Shown: positions 25,055-33,965, numbered from the stretch's first letter. The stretch is DNA of 64,000 nucleotides from Streptomyces sp. CG4 (GCF_041080655.1 NZ_CP163525.1:1612001-1676000), one strand, 5' to 3'. Program-made: numbers and translations. Notes: generated by a model from the letters alone, not told the origin.

Positions 25055-25282
25055 ATGCCCACCGCCGTACTGACCGACCGTGAGCGCACCGCCGTACAGG
25101 CCTACCTGCGGCTGCTGCATACCGTGCGCGCCGCCTTCGACGGACCACCGGACGGCGGCCGGCCCGTCCTGGTGCCGCCCGTCGTGCTGGCCGAGGCGGA
25201 GCAGGCCCTGGCGCGGGCGGGTCTCGCGGGCAACGAGGCGGAGTTCTTCCGGCTGCTGCGCGACTGGTGTCCGTCGTCCTGA
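25055..25282 (+). CDS. Small acidic helical protein of unknown function
   Basis: A 75-residue open frame starting at ATG 25055 with GGGGAGAG about eight bases upstream. The sequence (LTDRERTAVQAYLRLLHTVRAAFDG, then VLAEAEQALARAGLAGNEAEFFRLLRDWC) reads as two or three amphipathic helices, with no signal peptide or TM segment. I do not recognise a family. It follows the XRE/ImmA pair on the same strand after a 278-bp gap (24777-25054) in which I see no gene or clear regulatory site, so it may be an independent transcript. Confidence 0.65.
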   Translation: MPTAVLTDRERTAVQAYLRLLHTVRAAFDGPPDGGRPVLVPPVVLAEAEQALARAGLAGNEAEFFRLLRDWCPSS

Positions 25283-25375
25283 CCTGACCGGGCCGGGCAC
25301 CGCGAGCGAGCCGACCCGACCGGGCCGGGGGACGGGAGCCGCGGCGGCCGGGGCCGGGGGCCACGGCCGCGGGCG

Positions 25376-26056
25376 TCAGGGATGCGGGACGACCACGGCG
25401 GTGGCCACCAGCCCGTCGCGTACGATCCACCGGCCGTCGAAGGCCTGGAGCCGACGGTCGCCGACCCGGGGCCCGGGGACGAGGAGTTCGGCGCGCAGGG
25501 TGCCGTGCGGCTCGTCGCCGGGGCTCGGGTGGAGGGTGATGTCGGCCTCGGAGAAGTCCAGCCATGCACGGGTGAGGGGGAACCACGCCTTGTAGACGGA
25601 CTCCTTGGCGCTGAACAGGATCCGGTCCCAGTGCACCGCGGGCCGCTGCCGGGCGAGCCGGGCGAGCCGCTCGGCCTCGGCGGGCAGGAAGACCGAGGGG
25701 CCGACGCCTTCCGGGAGCGGGCCGTGCGGTTCGGCGTCGATGCCGAGGGAGACCGGCTCGCCGGCCCGGGCCAGGGCGGCGGCGCAGAAGCCGTCGCAGT
25801 GGGTCATGCTGCCGATCAGGGCGTCCGGCCAGCGCGGTGCGCCCCGCTCGCCGGTGACGACCGGCTGCGCGGGCACGCCGAGCTTCTCCATGGCGCGCCG
25901 GGCGCAGCCGCGTACGGCGGCGAACTCGCGGCGGCGTTTGGCCACCGCCCGTTCGACGAGCGCCGCCTCCTCGGGGTAGAGCGGGGCGTCCCACAGCGGG
26001 TCGTCAGCGTGTGCCTCCACGACCACGACCGAATCCGGGAGCAGCTCCTCGATCAC
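25376..26056 (-). CDS. Sfp-type 4'-phosphopantetheinyl transferase
   Basis: A 226-residue enzyme that transfers phosphopantetheine from CoA to a serine of acyl- or peptidyl-carrier proteins. The signature GIDAE and the motif WDRILFSAKESVYKAWFP, whose Glu and Lys bind magnesium and CoA, are both intact. Start GTG 26056 lies inside the 3' end of the metallophosphoesterase gene (53-bp overlap). A good GGAGG eight bases before it supports coupled translation. It is not next to any PKS or NRPS gene, so it probably serves carrier proteins encoded elsewhere, as stand-alone Streptomyces PPTases do. Confidence 0.93.
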   Translation of the reverse strand: MIEELLPDSVVVVEAHADDPLWDAPLYPEEAALVERAVAKRRREFAAVRGCARRAMEKLGVPAQPVVTGERGAPRWPDALIGSMTHCDGFCAAALARAGEPVSLGIDAEPHGPLPEGVGPSVFLPAEAERLARLARQRPAVHWDRILFSAKESVYKAWFPLTRAWLDFSEADITLHPSPGDEPHGTLRAELLVPGPRVGDRRLQAFDGRWIVRDGLVATAVVVPHP

Positions 26057-26909
26057 CGGCTTCGACCTCCATCGGCAGGATGCGGCGCAGCCTGCCCGGC
26101 GGGTCCGGACGCTTGCGCCATTCACGGGGATAGCCTACGGAGACCTCTTCGAAGCGGACTCCGTCGTGCCAGGTGGTGCGGGGGATGTGCAGATGGCCGT
26201 AGACCATCGTGGCGACCGGGAAGCGCCGGTGCCAGTCGGCGGTCAGCAGGGTGCCGCACCACATGGCGAACTCGGGGTACCACAGCACCTCGGTCGGGTG
26301 CCGGTGCAGTGGATAGTGGTTGACCGGTACGACGGGCAGGTCCGCGGGCAGCTCGGCGAGCCTGCGCTCGGTCTCGGCGACCCGCGCCCGGCACCAGGCG
26401 TCGCGGCTCGGATACGGGTCGGGGTGCAGCAGGTACTCGTCGTTGCAGACGATGCCCGTGCCCTCCGCGTAGGCCAGGCCCTCGGCCTTGGTGGCGCAGC
26501 CGGGCGGCAGGTACGAGTAGTCGTACAGCAGGAACAGCGGGGCGACGGCGACCGGGCCGCCCGGGCCCTGCCACACCGGGTAGGGATCCTCGGGGGTGAC
26601 GACGCCCAGCTCGCGGCAGAGCCCGACCAGGTGCTCGTAGCGGGCGACGCCGCGCAGGGTGACCGGATCCTTCGGGTGGGTCCACAGCTCGTGGTTGCCC
26701 GGGGCCCACACCACCTTGTGGAAACGGTTCGCGAGCTTTTCGAGGGTCCAGCGGATGTCGGCGACCGTCTCGGCGATGTCACCGGCCACGAGCAGCCAGT
26801 CCTCGTCGCTCCCGGGCCGCATCTCCTCGACGAGGGCGCGGTTCTCCGCATAGCTGATGTGCAGGTCGCTGATGGCCAGCAGCTGCCCCAACCCGGCCCC
26901 AGACTCCAC
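26004..26909 (-). CDS. Calcineurin-like metallophosphoesterase
   Basis: A 301-residue enzyme with the full set of dimetal ligands: ISDLHIS at the N-terminus, VAGDIAE, APGNHELW, NHYPLH and YGHLHIPR. The GTG at 26909 with GGAAGGGG just upstream starts translation shortly before the first metal motif. The frame upstream of it has no family character. The substrate is unknown; relatives hydrolyse phosphomonoesters, phosphodiesters or nucleotides. Its 3' end overlaps the PPTase start by 53 bp. The pairing with a PPTase recurs, as far as I recall, in related streptomycetes. Confidence 0.88.
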   Translation of the reverse strand: MESGAGLGQLLAISDLHISYAENRALVEEMRPGSDEDWLLVAGDIAETVADIRWTLEKLANRFHKVVWAPGNHELWTHPKDPVTLRGVARYEHLVGLCRELGVVTPEDPYPVWQGPGGPVAVAPLFLLYDYSYLPPGCATKAEGLAYAEGTGIVCNDEYLLHPDPYPSRDAWCRARVAETERRLAELPADLPVVPVNHYPLHRHPTEVLWYPEFAMWCGTLLTADWHRRFPVATMVYGHLHIPRTTWHDGVRFEEVSVGYPREWRKRPDPPGRLRRILPMEVEAGDRGAAPGFGRGRGGTR

Positions 26910-27228
26910 CCCGCGCCCCTTCCGGTGATCCTCTTCCGGGACCACAAGAACACATTCCCGGACACCGGACAAGAGGCGTCTGGCGGCGCGTCATGTTCCG
27001 GCCGGGCACAGGTCGGGCGCGGTCGGCCGAAGGCTTCAGGAGCCGTCTGGACAGCCGCCCGGAATCCGTAACATCCGCGTTGCACTCGCGGCCTCTTGAA
27101 AGCCGTATGATCGCCCCGACACCGACACCCCAACCTCCCTTCCGCAAGGGTTGTTCGGCGTCCCTTCCTTCCTTCTGCCCGGGCACGGGCCGCTGAGCCC
27201 TGCCCGGAAACCCTGAAAGGCGGCCTGC
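26910..27228. other. Intergenic region between divergent metallophosphoesterase and ATP-grasp genes
   Basis: This 319-bp stretch has no credible gene. A hairpin CCGGGCACGGGC/GCCCTGCCCGG (27179-27207), with one unpaired base and a six-base loop, ends about 20 bases before the ATP-grasp start. It could be a structured 5' leader. A homopurine/homopyrimidine run (TCCCTTCCTTCCTTC) precedes it. No clear -35/-10 pair is visible. Confidence 0.4.
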
Positions 27229-28338
27229 ATGCTCTCTCGCGTACGCGTCTGGCTCAACCGCACGTACGCGGAGAACGTGTTCTTCATGGATCAGCTGCGC
27301 AGAAACCCCAGCGATCGCGCCGTGGAGATCCATGCCACGCACGGGGACCCCGACTCCCCCGTGCTGGCCGCCGCCGACACCGCCGATCTGGAGCCGGAGG
27401 GCCTGTCCCCGGCCGCGTACGTCGAGTACGCCCTCGACCAGTGCGCCCGGCGCGGCATCGACGTGTTCGTACCCCGGCTGCACCAGGCGGCCGTCGTGGC
27501 GCACCGCGCGGAGTTCGCGGCGGCCGGTACGGCGCTGCTGGCGCCGACCGCCGAGGCGGTGGCCGTGTTCGAGGACAAGGCGACCGCGTACGAGGCGGTC
27601 CGCTCGGTCGGGGTCCCGGTGCCGCCGTGGTGGCGGGTGCGTACGGCGGACGAACTCCTCGCCGCCGTCGAGGAGTTGGAGGCGGCGGGGCACAAGGCGT
27701 GCTTCAAGCCGGCCGCCGGTGCCGGCGGAGTCGGCTTCCGGGTGATCACCCGCTCCCCGTTCTCGCTGGCCGGCCTCGCCGGGTTCCCGAGCCCGTACGT
27801 CCAGCTGGACCTGGTGGTCGAGGCGCTGCGGCGGGCCGGGGAACCGGTGGACTGGCTGGTGATGCCGCGCCTGGAGCAGCCCGAGGTGTCGGTCGACTGC
27901 CTGACCGGCCCGGACAACCGGCTGCGGCTCGCGGTGGGCCGCACCAAGAACGGCCGGCGGCGCGGCTTCACCCTGGACGAGCGGTGGCTGGAGCCGGCCC
28001 GGCTGATCGCGGAGGGCTTCGGACTGCACCATCTGTCCAACATCCAGTTCCGCATGTTGGGGGACCGTCCGGTGCTGCTCGACGTCAACACGCGGCCCTC
28101 CGGGGGCTTGCACCAGCTTTCCCTGTGCGGGGTGAACGTGCCCTGGGCGGCGGTGCAGTTGGCGCTGGGCGAGGATCCGGGGGCGATCGAGCCGCCGTTC
28201 CTGGGGCAGGACTACACGGTGGTCTCGGGGCCGCGATCCCTTCTCCCCACGGCACTTCCTCGGCAGCGGGAGGCGGAGATCGCCCTTCCGTCGTTGCCTG
28301 TACAGACGGCTTCGGCGGTGGAGGCTCTGCCGCTCTAG
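27229..28338 (+). CDS. ATP-grasp superfamily ligase
   Basis: A 369-residue protein with an ATP-grasp fold. A pre-ATP-grasp domain spans ~1-105. A lysine-containing strand (GHKACFKPAAGAGGVGF) follows, then the C-terminal metal-binding segment LLDVNTRPSGGLHQL, which supplies the Asn and acidic ligands. Such enzymes join a carboxylate, activated as acyl phosphate, to an amine or thiol. The substrate here is unknown. The RBS is AAAGG before ATG 27229. It stands alone, ended by a classical intrinsic terminator at 28399-28442. Confidence 0.85.
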   Translation: MLSRVRVWLNRTYAENVFFMDQLRRNPSDRAVEIHATHGDPDSPVLAAADTADLEPEGLSPAAYVEYALDQCARRGIDVFVPRLHQAAVVAHRAEFAAAGTALLAPTAEAVAVFEDKATAYEAVRSVGVPVPPWWRVRTADELLAAVEELEAAGHKACFKPAAGAGGVGFRVITRSPFSLAGLAGFPSPYVQLDLVVEALRRAGEPVDWLVMPRLEQPEVSVDCLTGPDNRLRLAVGRTKNGRRRGFTLDERWLEPARLIAEGFGLHHLSNIQFRMLGDRPVLLDVNTRPSGGLHQLSLCGVNVPWAAVQLALGEDPGAIEPPFLGQDYTVVSGPRSLLPTALPRQREAEIALPSLPVQTASAVEALPL

Positions 28339-28398
28339 GCCATACGCCGGGTGCAGGCTCGATCACGGCCGGGTTCACCGGCTGAGCCCACCCTCGAT

Positions 28399-28442
28399 GT
28401 CTCCCCGGTCCTGGGTTTCTGGATCCGGGGGGACATTTTTTT
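28399..28442 (+). terminator. Rho-independent terminator with a seven-T tract
   Basis: GTCTCCCCGG (28399-28408) pairs with CCGGGGGGAC (28425-28434), with one G-T wobble. An A and seven Ts (28436-28442) follow directly. The T-tract is unusual in this GC-rich background. It serves the ATP-grasp gene. Confidence 0.88.
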
Positions 28443-28500
28443 CTGCGGGGGTGTATCAGAGCGCGACCTCGGTGCTCTCCATGACAGGGCGGCAGAACCC

Positions 28501-28543
28501 ACGGGGGACCAACGGGGGAATCCACGGGGGATGCCACGGGGGA
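28501..28543. repeat. Short tandem repeat of ACGGGGGA
   Basis: ACGGGGGA recurs at 28501, 28512, 28524 and 28536 (11-12-bp period), with a fifth imperfect copy near 28564. It lies between convergent genes, after the terminator. No function is visible, and the spacers are too short for CRISPR. Confidence 0.65.
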
Positions 28544-28616
28544 GCGGGTCGGTCGGTCGCGGTCACGGGGGGCGACCGGCCGACCCGGCGGGACTCCTTG
28601 TGTGAAGGCTCGGCGG

Positions 28617-31600
28617 CTAGGCCCGCCGCAGCCGCAGGGTCAGGATCTGGAAGGGCCGCAGCGTGACCGGGACGCCGCCGTCCGCGTCGGTCCGCGCCTC
28701 GGTCAGTGGTCGCTCCAGGAGGTCGGTGACCTCGGCGCCGGCCAGTGGGAACCCGGTGCGCAGCACCCCGGCGGCCCGGCCGCCCCGGGACTCGTAGAGC
28801 CGGACCACCACGTCCCCGGAGCCGTCGTCGGCGAGCTTGACGGCCTCCGCGGTCACGCCCTCCCCGTCGACGGAGACGACCGGCTCGGGTTCGCCCGCCG
28901 AATCCGCCACGCGGAGCGGGAGGTTGAGGGCATAGCCCTCGGCCACGGCGTCCTCGATGCTCGCGCCGGGCAGCAGGGCGTAGGTGAAGCGGTGCCGGCC
29001 CTGGTCGGCCTCGGGGTCGGGGACGCGCGGGGCGCGGACCAGGCTGAGGCGGACCGTGGTGGTCGTACCGCCGTCGTCGCGGACGGTGCGGGTGACGTCG
29101 TGGCCGTAGGTGGAGTCGTTGATGACGGCGACGCCGTAGCCGGGTTCGGCGATGTGCACCCAGCGGTGCCCGGCGACCTCGAAACGGGCCGCCTCCCAGC
29201 TGGTGTTGGTGTGCGTGGGCCGCTGGACGTGGCCGAACTGGATCTCGGCGGAGGAGTGCGCGGCACGCAGGTCGACGGGGAAGCCCGCCTTGAGGATCTT
29301 CTCCGTCTCGTGCCAGTCGAGGTCCGTCTCGACGTCGATCCGGGCGCTGCCGGCGCGGACGGTGATCATCTGGGTGATCCGGGAGCCCTTGCCGAAGGAG
29401 CGTTCCACACGGATCGCGCCGACGAGCGGGTCCTCCTCGACCACGGTGACCGCGTCGGGTCGCAGCAGGTCGGTGTAGCGATTGCGGTAGTGCTTGTCGA
29501 TGTCCCAGGCGTCCCAGTAGTTGGGCAGGTCCGTGTGGAGGCGGAGCAGATTGCCCTGGCCCGCGAGGACTTCACGGCCGGCACGTAGATCGAAGACAGA
29601 CGACAGTGTGCCGTCTTCCGCCACCTGTACACGGACGATTCCGTTCTCCAGGGTGCGGCCGCGCACGGTCACCGGGTGCGGGGGCGCGGCCGGTGCGAGG
29701 GGCGCGGAGCCGTTTGCCGGCACCTGTACGTACACCGGTGCGCCCTCGGGGGTGCGGACCACCTCGGCGCGGTCCCGGGGGCTGGTGTTGAACACGCGGG
29801 GTGCGCCCGCACCCAGCGCGGCGATCGCCTCGCCGGTGAGCGCGGTCAACTCCCCTGCCACCCGGGCGTATTCGGCCTCGGCCTCGCGGTGCACCCAGGC
29901 GATGGAGGAGCCCGGCAGGATGTCGTGGAACTGGTGCAGCAGGACCGTCTTCCACAGGCGGTCCAGCCGCTCGTACGGGTAGCTGTAGTCCGGCGCGTGC
30001 AGGGCGGCCGTGGTGGCCCACAACTCGGCCTCGCGCAGCAGGTGTTCCGAGCGCCGGTTGCCCTGTTTGGTGCGGGCCTGGGTGGTGTAGGTGGCGCGGT
30101 GCAGCTCCAGATACAGCTCGCCGGCCCAGACCGGGGCGTCCGGGTACTCGGCGCGGGCCTTGGCGAAGAAGGCATCGGGGTGTTCGATCTCGACCTTCGC
30201 CGAGCCCTCCAGGTCCCGCAGCCGGCGGGCGCGTTCCATGATCTCGCGGGTGGGGCCGCCTCCGCCGTCGCCCCAGCCGAAGGGGGCGAGGGAGCGGGTG
30301 GCGCCGCCCTTCTCGGCGTAGTTGCGGACCGCGCGGGCCATCTCCTCGCCGCTGAAGCGGGCGTTGTAGGTGTCGATGGGCGGGAAGTGGGTGAAGATGC
30401 GGGTGCCGTCGATGCCCTCCCACCAGAAGGTGTGGTGGGGGAAGGCGTTGGTCTGGTTCCAGGAGATCTTCTGGGTGAGGAACCACTCGTTGCCGGCGAG
30501 CTTCGCCAGCTGCGGGTAGGCCGCGGTGTAGCCGAAGGAGTCCGGCAGCCAGACGCCCTTGGTCTCGATGCCGAAGTGGTCCATGAAGAACCGCTTGCCG
30601 TGCACCAGCTGACGGGCGAGGGCCTCGCCGCCGGGCAGATTGCCGTCGGCCTCCACCCACATGCCGCCGACGGGCGCCCACTGGCCCTTCGCCACCGACT
30701 TCTTGATCCGCTCCCAGACGCGGGGGTAGTCGTCCCGGACCCACTCGTACTGCTGGGCCTGGGAGCAGGCGAAGACGAACTCCTGGTACTCGTCCGTGAG
30801 CGCGGTGACGTTGGAGAAGGTCCGGGACGTCTTGCGCTTGGTCTCGCGGACCGGCCACAGCCAGGCGGTGTCGATGTGCGCGTGGCCGACGCCGGAGAGG
30901 AGGTGTGCGCTGGCGTGGGCGGGCTTGGCGAGCACCGGGCGCAGGGCGTCGCGCACGGCGCGGGCCGAGCCGGCGATGTCGTCCAGGTCGAGCAGGTCCA
31001 TGGCCCGGTCGAGGGCGTGCGTGATCTCGTGCCGGCGCGGCTCGTGCTCGCCGAGTTCCGCCATGAGTTCGCGCAGCACCTGGAGGTCGAGGTCGAGGTG
31101 CCAGAGCTGCTCGTCGAGGACGGCGAGGTCGGCGCGGCGGAATGTGTACAGCGGACGGTCGCCCGCCGTCCGTACATCGCCGAGCGGGGTCGGGCGGGCG
31201 AAGCCGTTCGCGAGGATGTCCGGGTTGGATGCCGCCTCCACCAGGTACTCGACCTCTTCGCCGCCCGCCGCCGGGTGGGCGACCGGCACATACTGGTTGA
31301 GCGGGTTGACCGCCTTCAGCGGGGTGCCGTCGGTACGGTGGACGAGCGCCTCGGCCTGGTTGCCGGGCCAGTCGCCGACGAAGCCTAGGTCGATGACCGA
31401 CTCGACGCGCGCGCCGGCCCAGTCGGCGGGCACCCGGCCGCGCATCCGGAACCAGGTCGTGCCCCAGGGCGGGCCCCACGGGGTGTCCGTGGCGAACGGT
31501 GTGTACGGGGCGGCTGCGGCCTGTGCGAAGGGCACCGGCTCCCCCGGTGCCTGCCAGGCCGTCACCTCTAGGGGGACCCGTGCCGCGTAGATCGCGGGCT

Positions 31601-31661
31601 TGATGCGCTCGGTGTGGAGGCGCGCGACGCGCTCCTCGATCCGGCGGCGTTCGTCGTGCAT
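28617..31661 (-). CDS. GH38 alpha-mannosidase
   Basis: A 1014-residue enzyme without a signal peptide. The metal motif HAHID lies at residues 260-264 (GVGHAHIDTAWLWP). The catalytic nucleophile is Asp374 (WLPDSFGY). Other family segments are VGGMWVEADGNLPGGE and LHQFHDILPGSSI (metal ligands near residue 560). The C-terminal half is the beta-sandwich domain of GH38. It would remove alpha-mannosyl residues from imported glycans in the cytoplasm. Start ATG 31661 has AGGAG six bases upstream. A palindromic AAGCGCTT box lies 38 bp upstream (31699-31712), between it and the GH4 gene, suggesting repression by a LacI-type regulator encoded elsewhere. Confidence 0.95.
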   Translation of the reverse strand: MHDERRRIEERVARLHTERIKPAIYAARVPLEVTAWQAPGEPVPFAQAAAAPYTPFATDTPWGPPWGTTWFRMRGRVPADWAGARVESVIDLGFVGDWPGNQAEALVHRTDGTPLKAVNPLNQYVPVAHPAAGGEEVEYLVEAASNPDILANGFARPTPLGDVRTAGDRPLYTFRRADLAVLDEQLWHLDLDLQVLRELMAELGEHEPRRHEITHALDRAMDLLDLDDIAGSARAVRDALRPVLAKPAHASAHLLSGVGHAHIDTAWLWPVRETKRKTSRTFSNVTALTDEYQEFVFACSQAQQYEWVRDDYPRVWERIKKSVAKGQWAPVGGMWVEADGNLPGGEALARQLVHGKRFFMDHFGIETKGVWLPDSFGYTAAYPQLAKLAGNEWFLTQKISWNQTNAFPHHTFWWEGIDGTRIFTHFPPIDTYNARFSGEEMARAVRNYAEKGGATRSLAPFGWGDGGGGPTREIMERARRLRDLEGSAKVEIEHPDAFFAKARAEYPDAPVWAGELYLELHRATYTTQARTKQGNRRSEHLLREAELWATTAALHAPDYSYPYERLDRLWKTVLLHQFHDILPGSSIAWVHREAEAEYARVAGELTALTGEAIAALGAGAPRVFNTSPRDRAEVVRTPEGAPVYVQVPANGSAPLAPAAPPHPVTVRGRTLENGIVRVQVAEDGTLSSVFDLRAGREVLAGQGNLLRLHTDLPNYWDAWDIDKHYRNRYTDLLRPDAVTVVEEDPLVGAIRVERSFGKGSRITQMITVRAGSARIDVETDLDWHETEKILKAGFPVDLRAAHSSAEIQFGHVQRPTHTNTSWEAARFEVAGHRWVHIAEPGYGVAVINDSTYGHDVTRTVRDDGGTTTTVRLSLVRAPRVPDPEADQGRHRFTYALLPGASIEDAVAEGYALNLPLRVADSAGEPEPVVSVDGEGVTAEAVKLADDGSGDVVVRLYESRGGRAAGVLRTGFPLAGAEVTDLLERPLTEARTDADGGVPVTLRPFQILTLRLRRA

Positions 31662-31698
31662 GGCGGTCTCCTGAAGGGAGAGGCGAGCAAGGGGTGAT

Positions 31699-31712
31699 GG
31701 AAAGCGCTTGCC
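31699..31712. promoter_or_regulatory. LacI-type operator GGAAAGCGCTTGCC
   Basis: Palindromic around AAGCGCTT. The site lies between the GH4 stop and the GH38 start. Its core GCGCT is that of Streptomyces CebR/BglR-like operators, as in the site at 36024. Confidence 0.6.
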
Positions 31713-31719
31713 GAACGGC

Positions 31720-33057
31720 TCACTCAAGATACGCGAGGCCAGGATGGACCTCGGTGTAGCCCTCGACCAGCCTGCGGGCCACGGTGACCGAGTCGACCAG
31801 CGGATGCAGGGCGAAGGCCTTCACGGCCGTCCGCCGGGAGCGGGACTCGGCGGCGGCGAGCACCTCCCGCTCCACGGCCTTGACCGAGCAGACCAGCCCG
31901 GTGGCGTGACCGGGCAGCGGGGCGGCGGCCAGCGGGTGGGCGCCACCCGCGTCGACCAGGCAGGGGACCTCGATCACCGCGTCGCCGTCAAGCACGGAGA
32001 GCGTGTTCCCGTTGCGCACGTTGAGGATCAGCGTGGTCCGCTCGTCGCGGGCGATGGCCCGCATCAGGGCGAGCGCGACCTTCTCGTAGCCGCCGGACAG
32101 GTCGTCGGCCTCGCGCTCGCCCGCGCCGGCGCTCTCCCGGTTCTCGGCCATGTACGTGGCCTCGCGCTCGGCCCGGGTGCGGTCCCACGCCTTGAGCGCG
32201 GAGCAGTCCGTACGCTGGGCCTCCGCGTAGAACCCGGCCTGCTGGTCGCGCAGGAAGGCACCGCGGGTCCGCTCGGCCCGCCGGTAGGCGCGTACGGCCT
32301 CCCGGTTGAAGTAGTAGTAGTGCAGATACTCGTTGGGGATCGCGCCGAGCGACTGCAGCCAGTCGACGCCGAACAGCCTGCCCTCCTCGAAGGAGCCCAG
32401 CAGGGCGGGGTCGGCGAGCAGGCGCGGGAGTTCGTCGCGTCCGGCGACGCGCAGGCCGCGCACCCAGCCGAGGTGGTTGAGGCCGACATAGTCGACGAAG
32501 GCCCGCTGGGGGTCGGCGCCGAGGACGCGGGCGATACGGCGGCCGAGGCCGACGGGCGAGTCGCAGATGCCGAGGACGCGGTCGCCGAGGTGCCGGGACA
32601 TGGCCTCGGTGACCAGGCCGGCCGGGTTGGTGAAGTTGATGACCCAGGCATCGGGGGCGAGGCGGGCCACGCGCCGGGCGATGTCGACGGCGACGGGGAC
32701 GGTGCGCAGACCGTAGGCGATGCCGCCCGCGCCGACGGTCTCCTGGCCGAGCACGCCCTCGGCGAGCGCGACCCGTTCGTCGTCCGCCCGGCCCTCCAGA
32801 CCGCCGACGCGGATCGCGGAGAAGACGAAGTCTGCGCCGGTGAGGGCCTCGTCGAGGTCGGTGGTCGCGGTCACGCGGGGCGCGTCGGGGATGCCGGCGG
32901 CCTGTTCATCCAGTACACGACCCACTGCGAACAGCCGACGGTCGTCCAGGTCATGGAGGACGACCTCGGTGACCCGCCCTTCCGCCCGGTCGGTCAGCAG
33001 TGCACCGTACACCAGCGGCACGCGGAATCCGCCGCCGCCCAGAATCGTCAGCTTCAC
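31720..33057 (-). CDS. GH4 6-phospho-beta-glucosidase
   Basis: A 445-residue NAD+- and Mn2+-dependent family 4 glycosidase. The Rossmann motif opens the protein (LTILGGGGFRVPLVYGALL). The metal ligands are the Cys in GICDSPVGLGRRI and the His in VGLNHLGW, and NFTNPAG is the conserved Asn-Pro loop. GH4 enzymes cleave by oxidation, elimination and re-reduction at C3. The 6-phospho-beta-glucosidase call follows the CDSPVG/GLNHLGW subtype. No PTS genes are nearby, and family members acting on non-phosphorylated glycosides are known. It lies upstream of GH38 on the same strand, with a 58-bp gap. Confidence 0.9.
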   Translation of the reverse strand: MKLTILGGGGFRVPLVYGALLTDRAEGRVTEVVLHDLDDRRLFAVGRVLDEQAAGIPDAPRVTATTDLDEALTGADFVFSAIRVGGLEGRADDERVALAEGVLGQETVGAGGIAYGLRTVPVAVDIARRVARLAPDAWVINFTNPAGLVTEAMSRHLGDRVLGICDSPVGLGRRIARVLGADPQRAFVDYVGLNHLGWVRGLRVAGRDELPRLLADPALLGSFEEGRLFGVDWLQSLGAIPNEYLHYYYFNREAVRAYRRAERTRGAFLRDQQAGFYAEAQRTDCSALKAWDRTRAEREATYMAENRESAGAGEREADDLSGGYEKVALALMRAIARDERTTLILNVRNGNTLSVLDGDAVIEVPCLVDAGGAHPLAAAPLPGHATGLVCSVKAVEREVLAAAESRSRRTAVKAFALHPLVDSVTVARRLVEGYTEVHPGLAYLE

Positions 33058-33137
33058 GTCTGCACCCTTCCCGGAACTCCCGCCACGACCACCTCGACAC
33101 CGGATTTCGTGGGGTTCTACGACTGCCGTCGATCTTC

Positions 33138-33836
33138 ATGGTGCCGGAGCGGGCGGCCGCCGTCCCCACGCCCGTCGACCACGGGGCGGACATCGAGTCC
33201 ACCCCGCGCCTTCAGAACGGCTTCACCCGGGAGTCCTGGGAGGAGGCGATCCTGCAGCGCGTGAGCGACGGAAGACCGGCCTGGCGCACGGGCGCCGAGT
33301 GGTACGACAACGGTGTCAGCGCGGCCGACTGCCGCCGGGCGTACGGCGGTGACGACCTGGTCCGGATCCGGTGCCACCGGCACGAGGGCATCGTCGTCAC
33401 CAACCAGCAGCGTGCCCGGGGCCTCGCCTGGCTGGCGGCGACCTGGGAGCTGGCACCGGCCCACGGCCGTACCGTTACCGCTCCGGCCGCGCTGCCCGAT
33501 CTGCGGCCGGGCGAGACGGCGGCCGTGCCCCTGCCCTTCGCGCTGCCGGAGGCCGGCGGTGCGATGTGGCTGACGCTGCGGGTGGTGACGGCGGAGTCCG
33601 AGCCGTGGGCACCGCGCGGTACGGAGCTGTGCGCACCGCGGATCCGGCTGCGCAGGACCGTCCCTGCCCGGTCCGCCGTCGCACCGGACGGGCCCCGACG
33701 GGTCTCGGTCCTCCGCCGACGCACCGACGCGGCACACGCGGAGCCGGGCGCGGAGTCGTACGACCCTGACGCCTTCCCCGAGCACCACGTGCCACTGGAT
33801 GCCCGCTGCTGGAGCCGGAATCTGCGCGCTCTGTAA
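33138..33836 (+). pseudogene. Remnant of a GH2 beta-galactosidase (LacZ domain 4 region)
   Basis: A 232-residue frame whose middle part (DDLVRIRCHRHEGIVVTNQQ, then LAWLAATWELA, LPDLRPGETAAVPLPF and WLTLRVVTAESEPWAPRGTEL) matches the immunoglobulin-like domain 4 of large beta-galactosidases. The catalytic TIM barrel and the N-terminal sugar-binding domain are absent. The first ~75 residues (RLQNGFTRESWEEAILQRV) do not belong to the same position in LacZ, so this looks like an internal-deletion scar. The frame is still open, but no catalytic residue remains. Confidence 0.6.
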
Positions 33837-33844
33837 CCCTGCGG

Positions 33845-33898
33845 CCCCGTGAGCCCCGTGAGCCCCGTGAGCCCCGTACATCCCGTAGTCCCGTAAGC
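33845..33898. repeat. 9-bp tandem repeat CCCCGTGAG
   Basis: Three exact copies start at 33845, 33854 and 33863. Degenerate ones (CCCCGTACA, TCCCGTAGT, CCCGTAAGC) follow directly after the GH2 remnant. A simple slippage repeat is the likeliest explanation. Confidence 0.75.
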
Positions 33899-33965
33899 CC
33901 CCTCAGCGCCCCGCCGCTCCCTCTCCTCCCTTCCCCTCCCGTCACGTCACCTTCATGGAGCACAC

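Noticed and set aside
27179..27207. Hairpin before the ATP-grasp gene considered as a riboswitch
   Set aside because: It is a single stem-loop with one bulge. No conserved aptamer core or expression-platform alternative could be recognised.
28501..28571. ACGGGGGA repeats considered as a CRISPR-like array
   Set aside because: The units are 8 bp with 3-4-bp gaps, far too short for repeats and spacers, and no cas genes are present.
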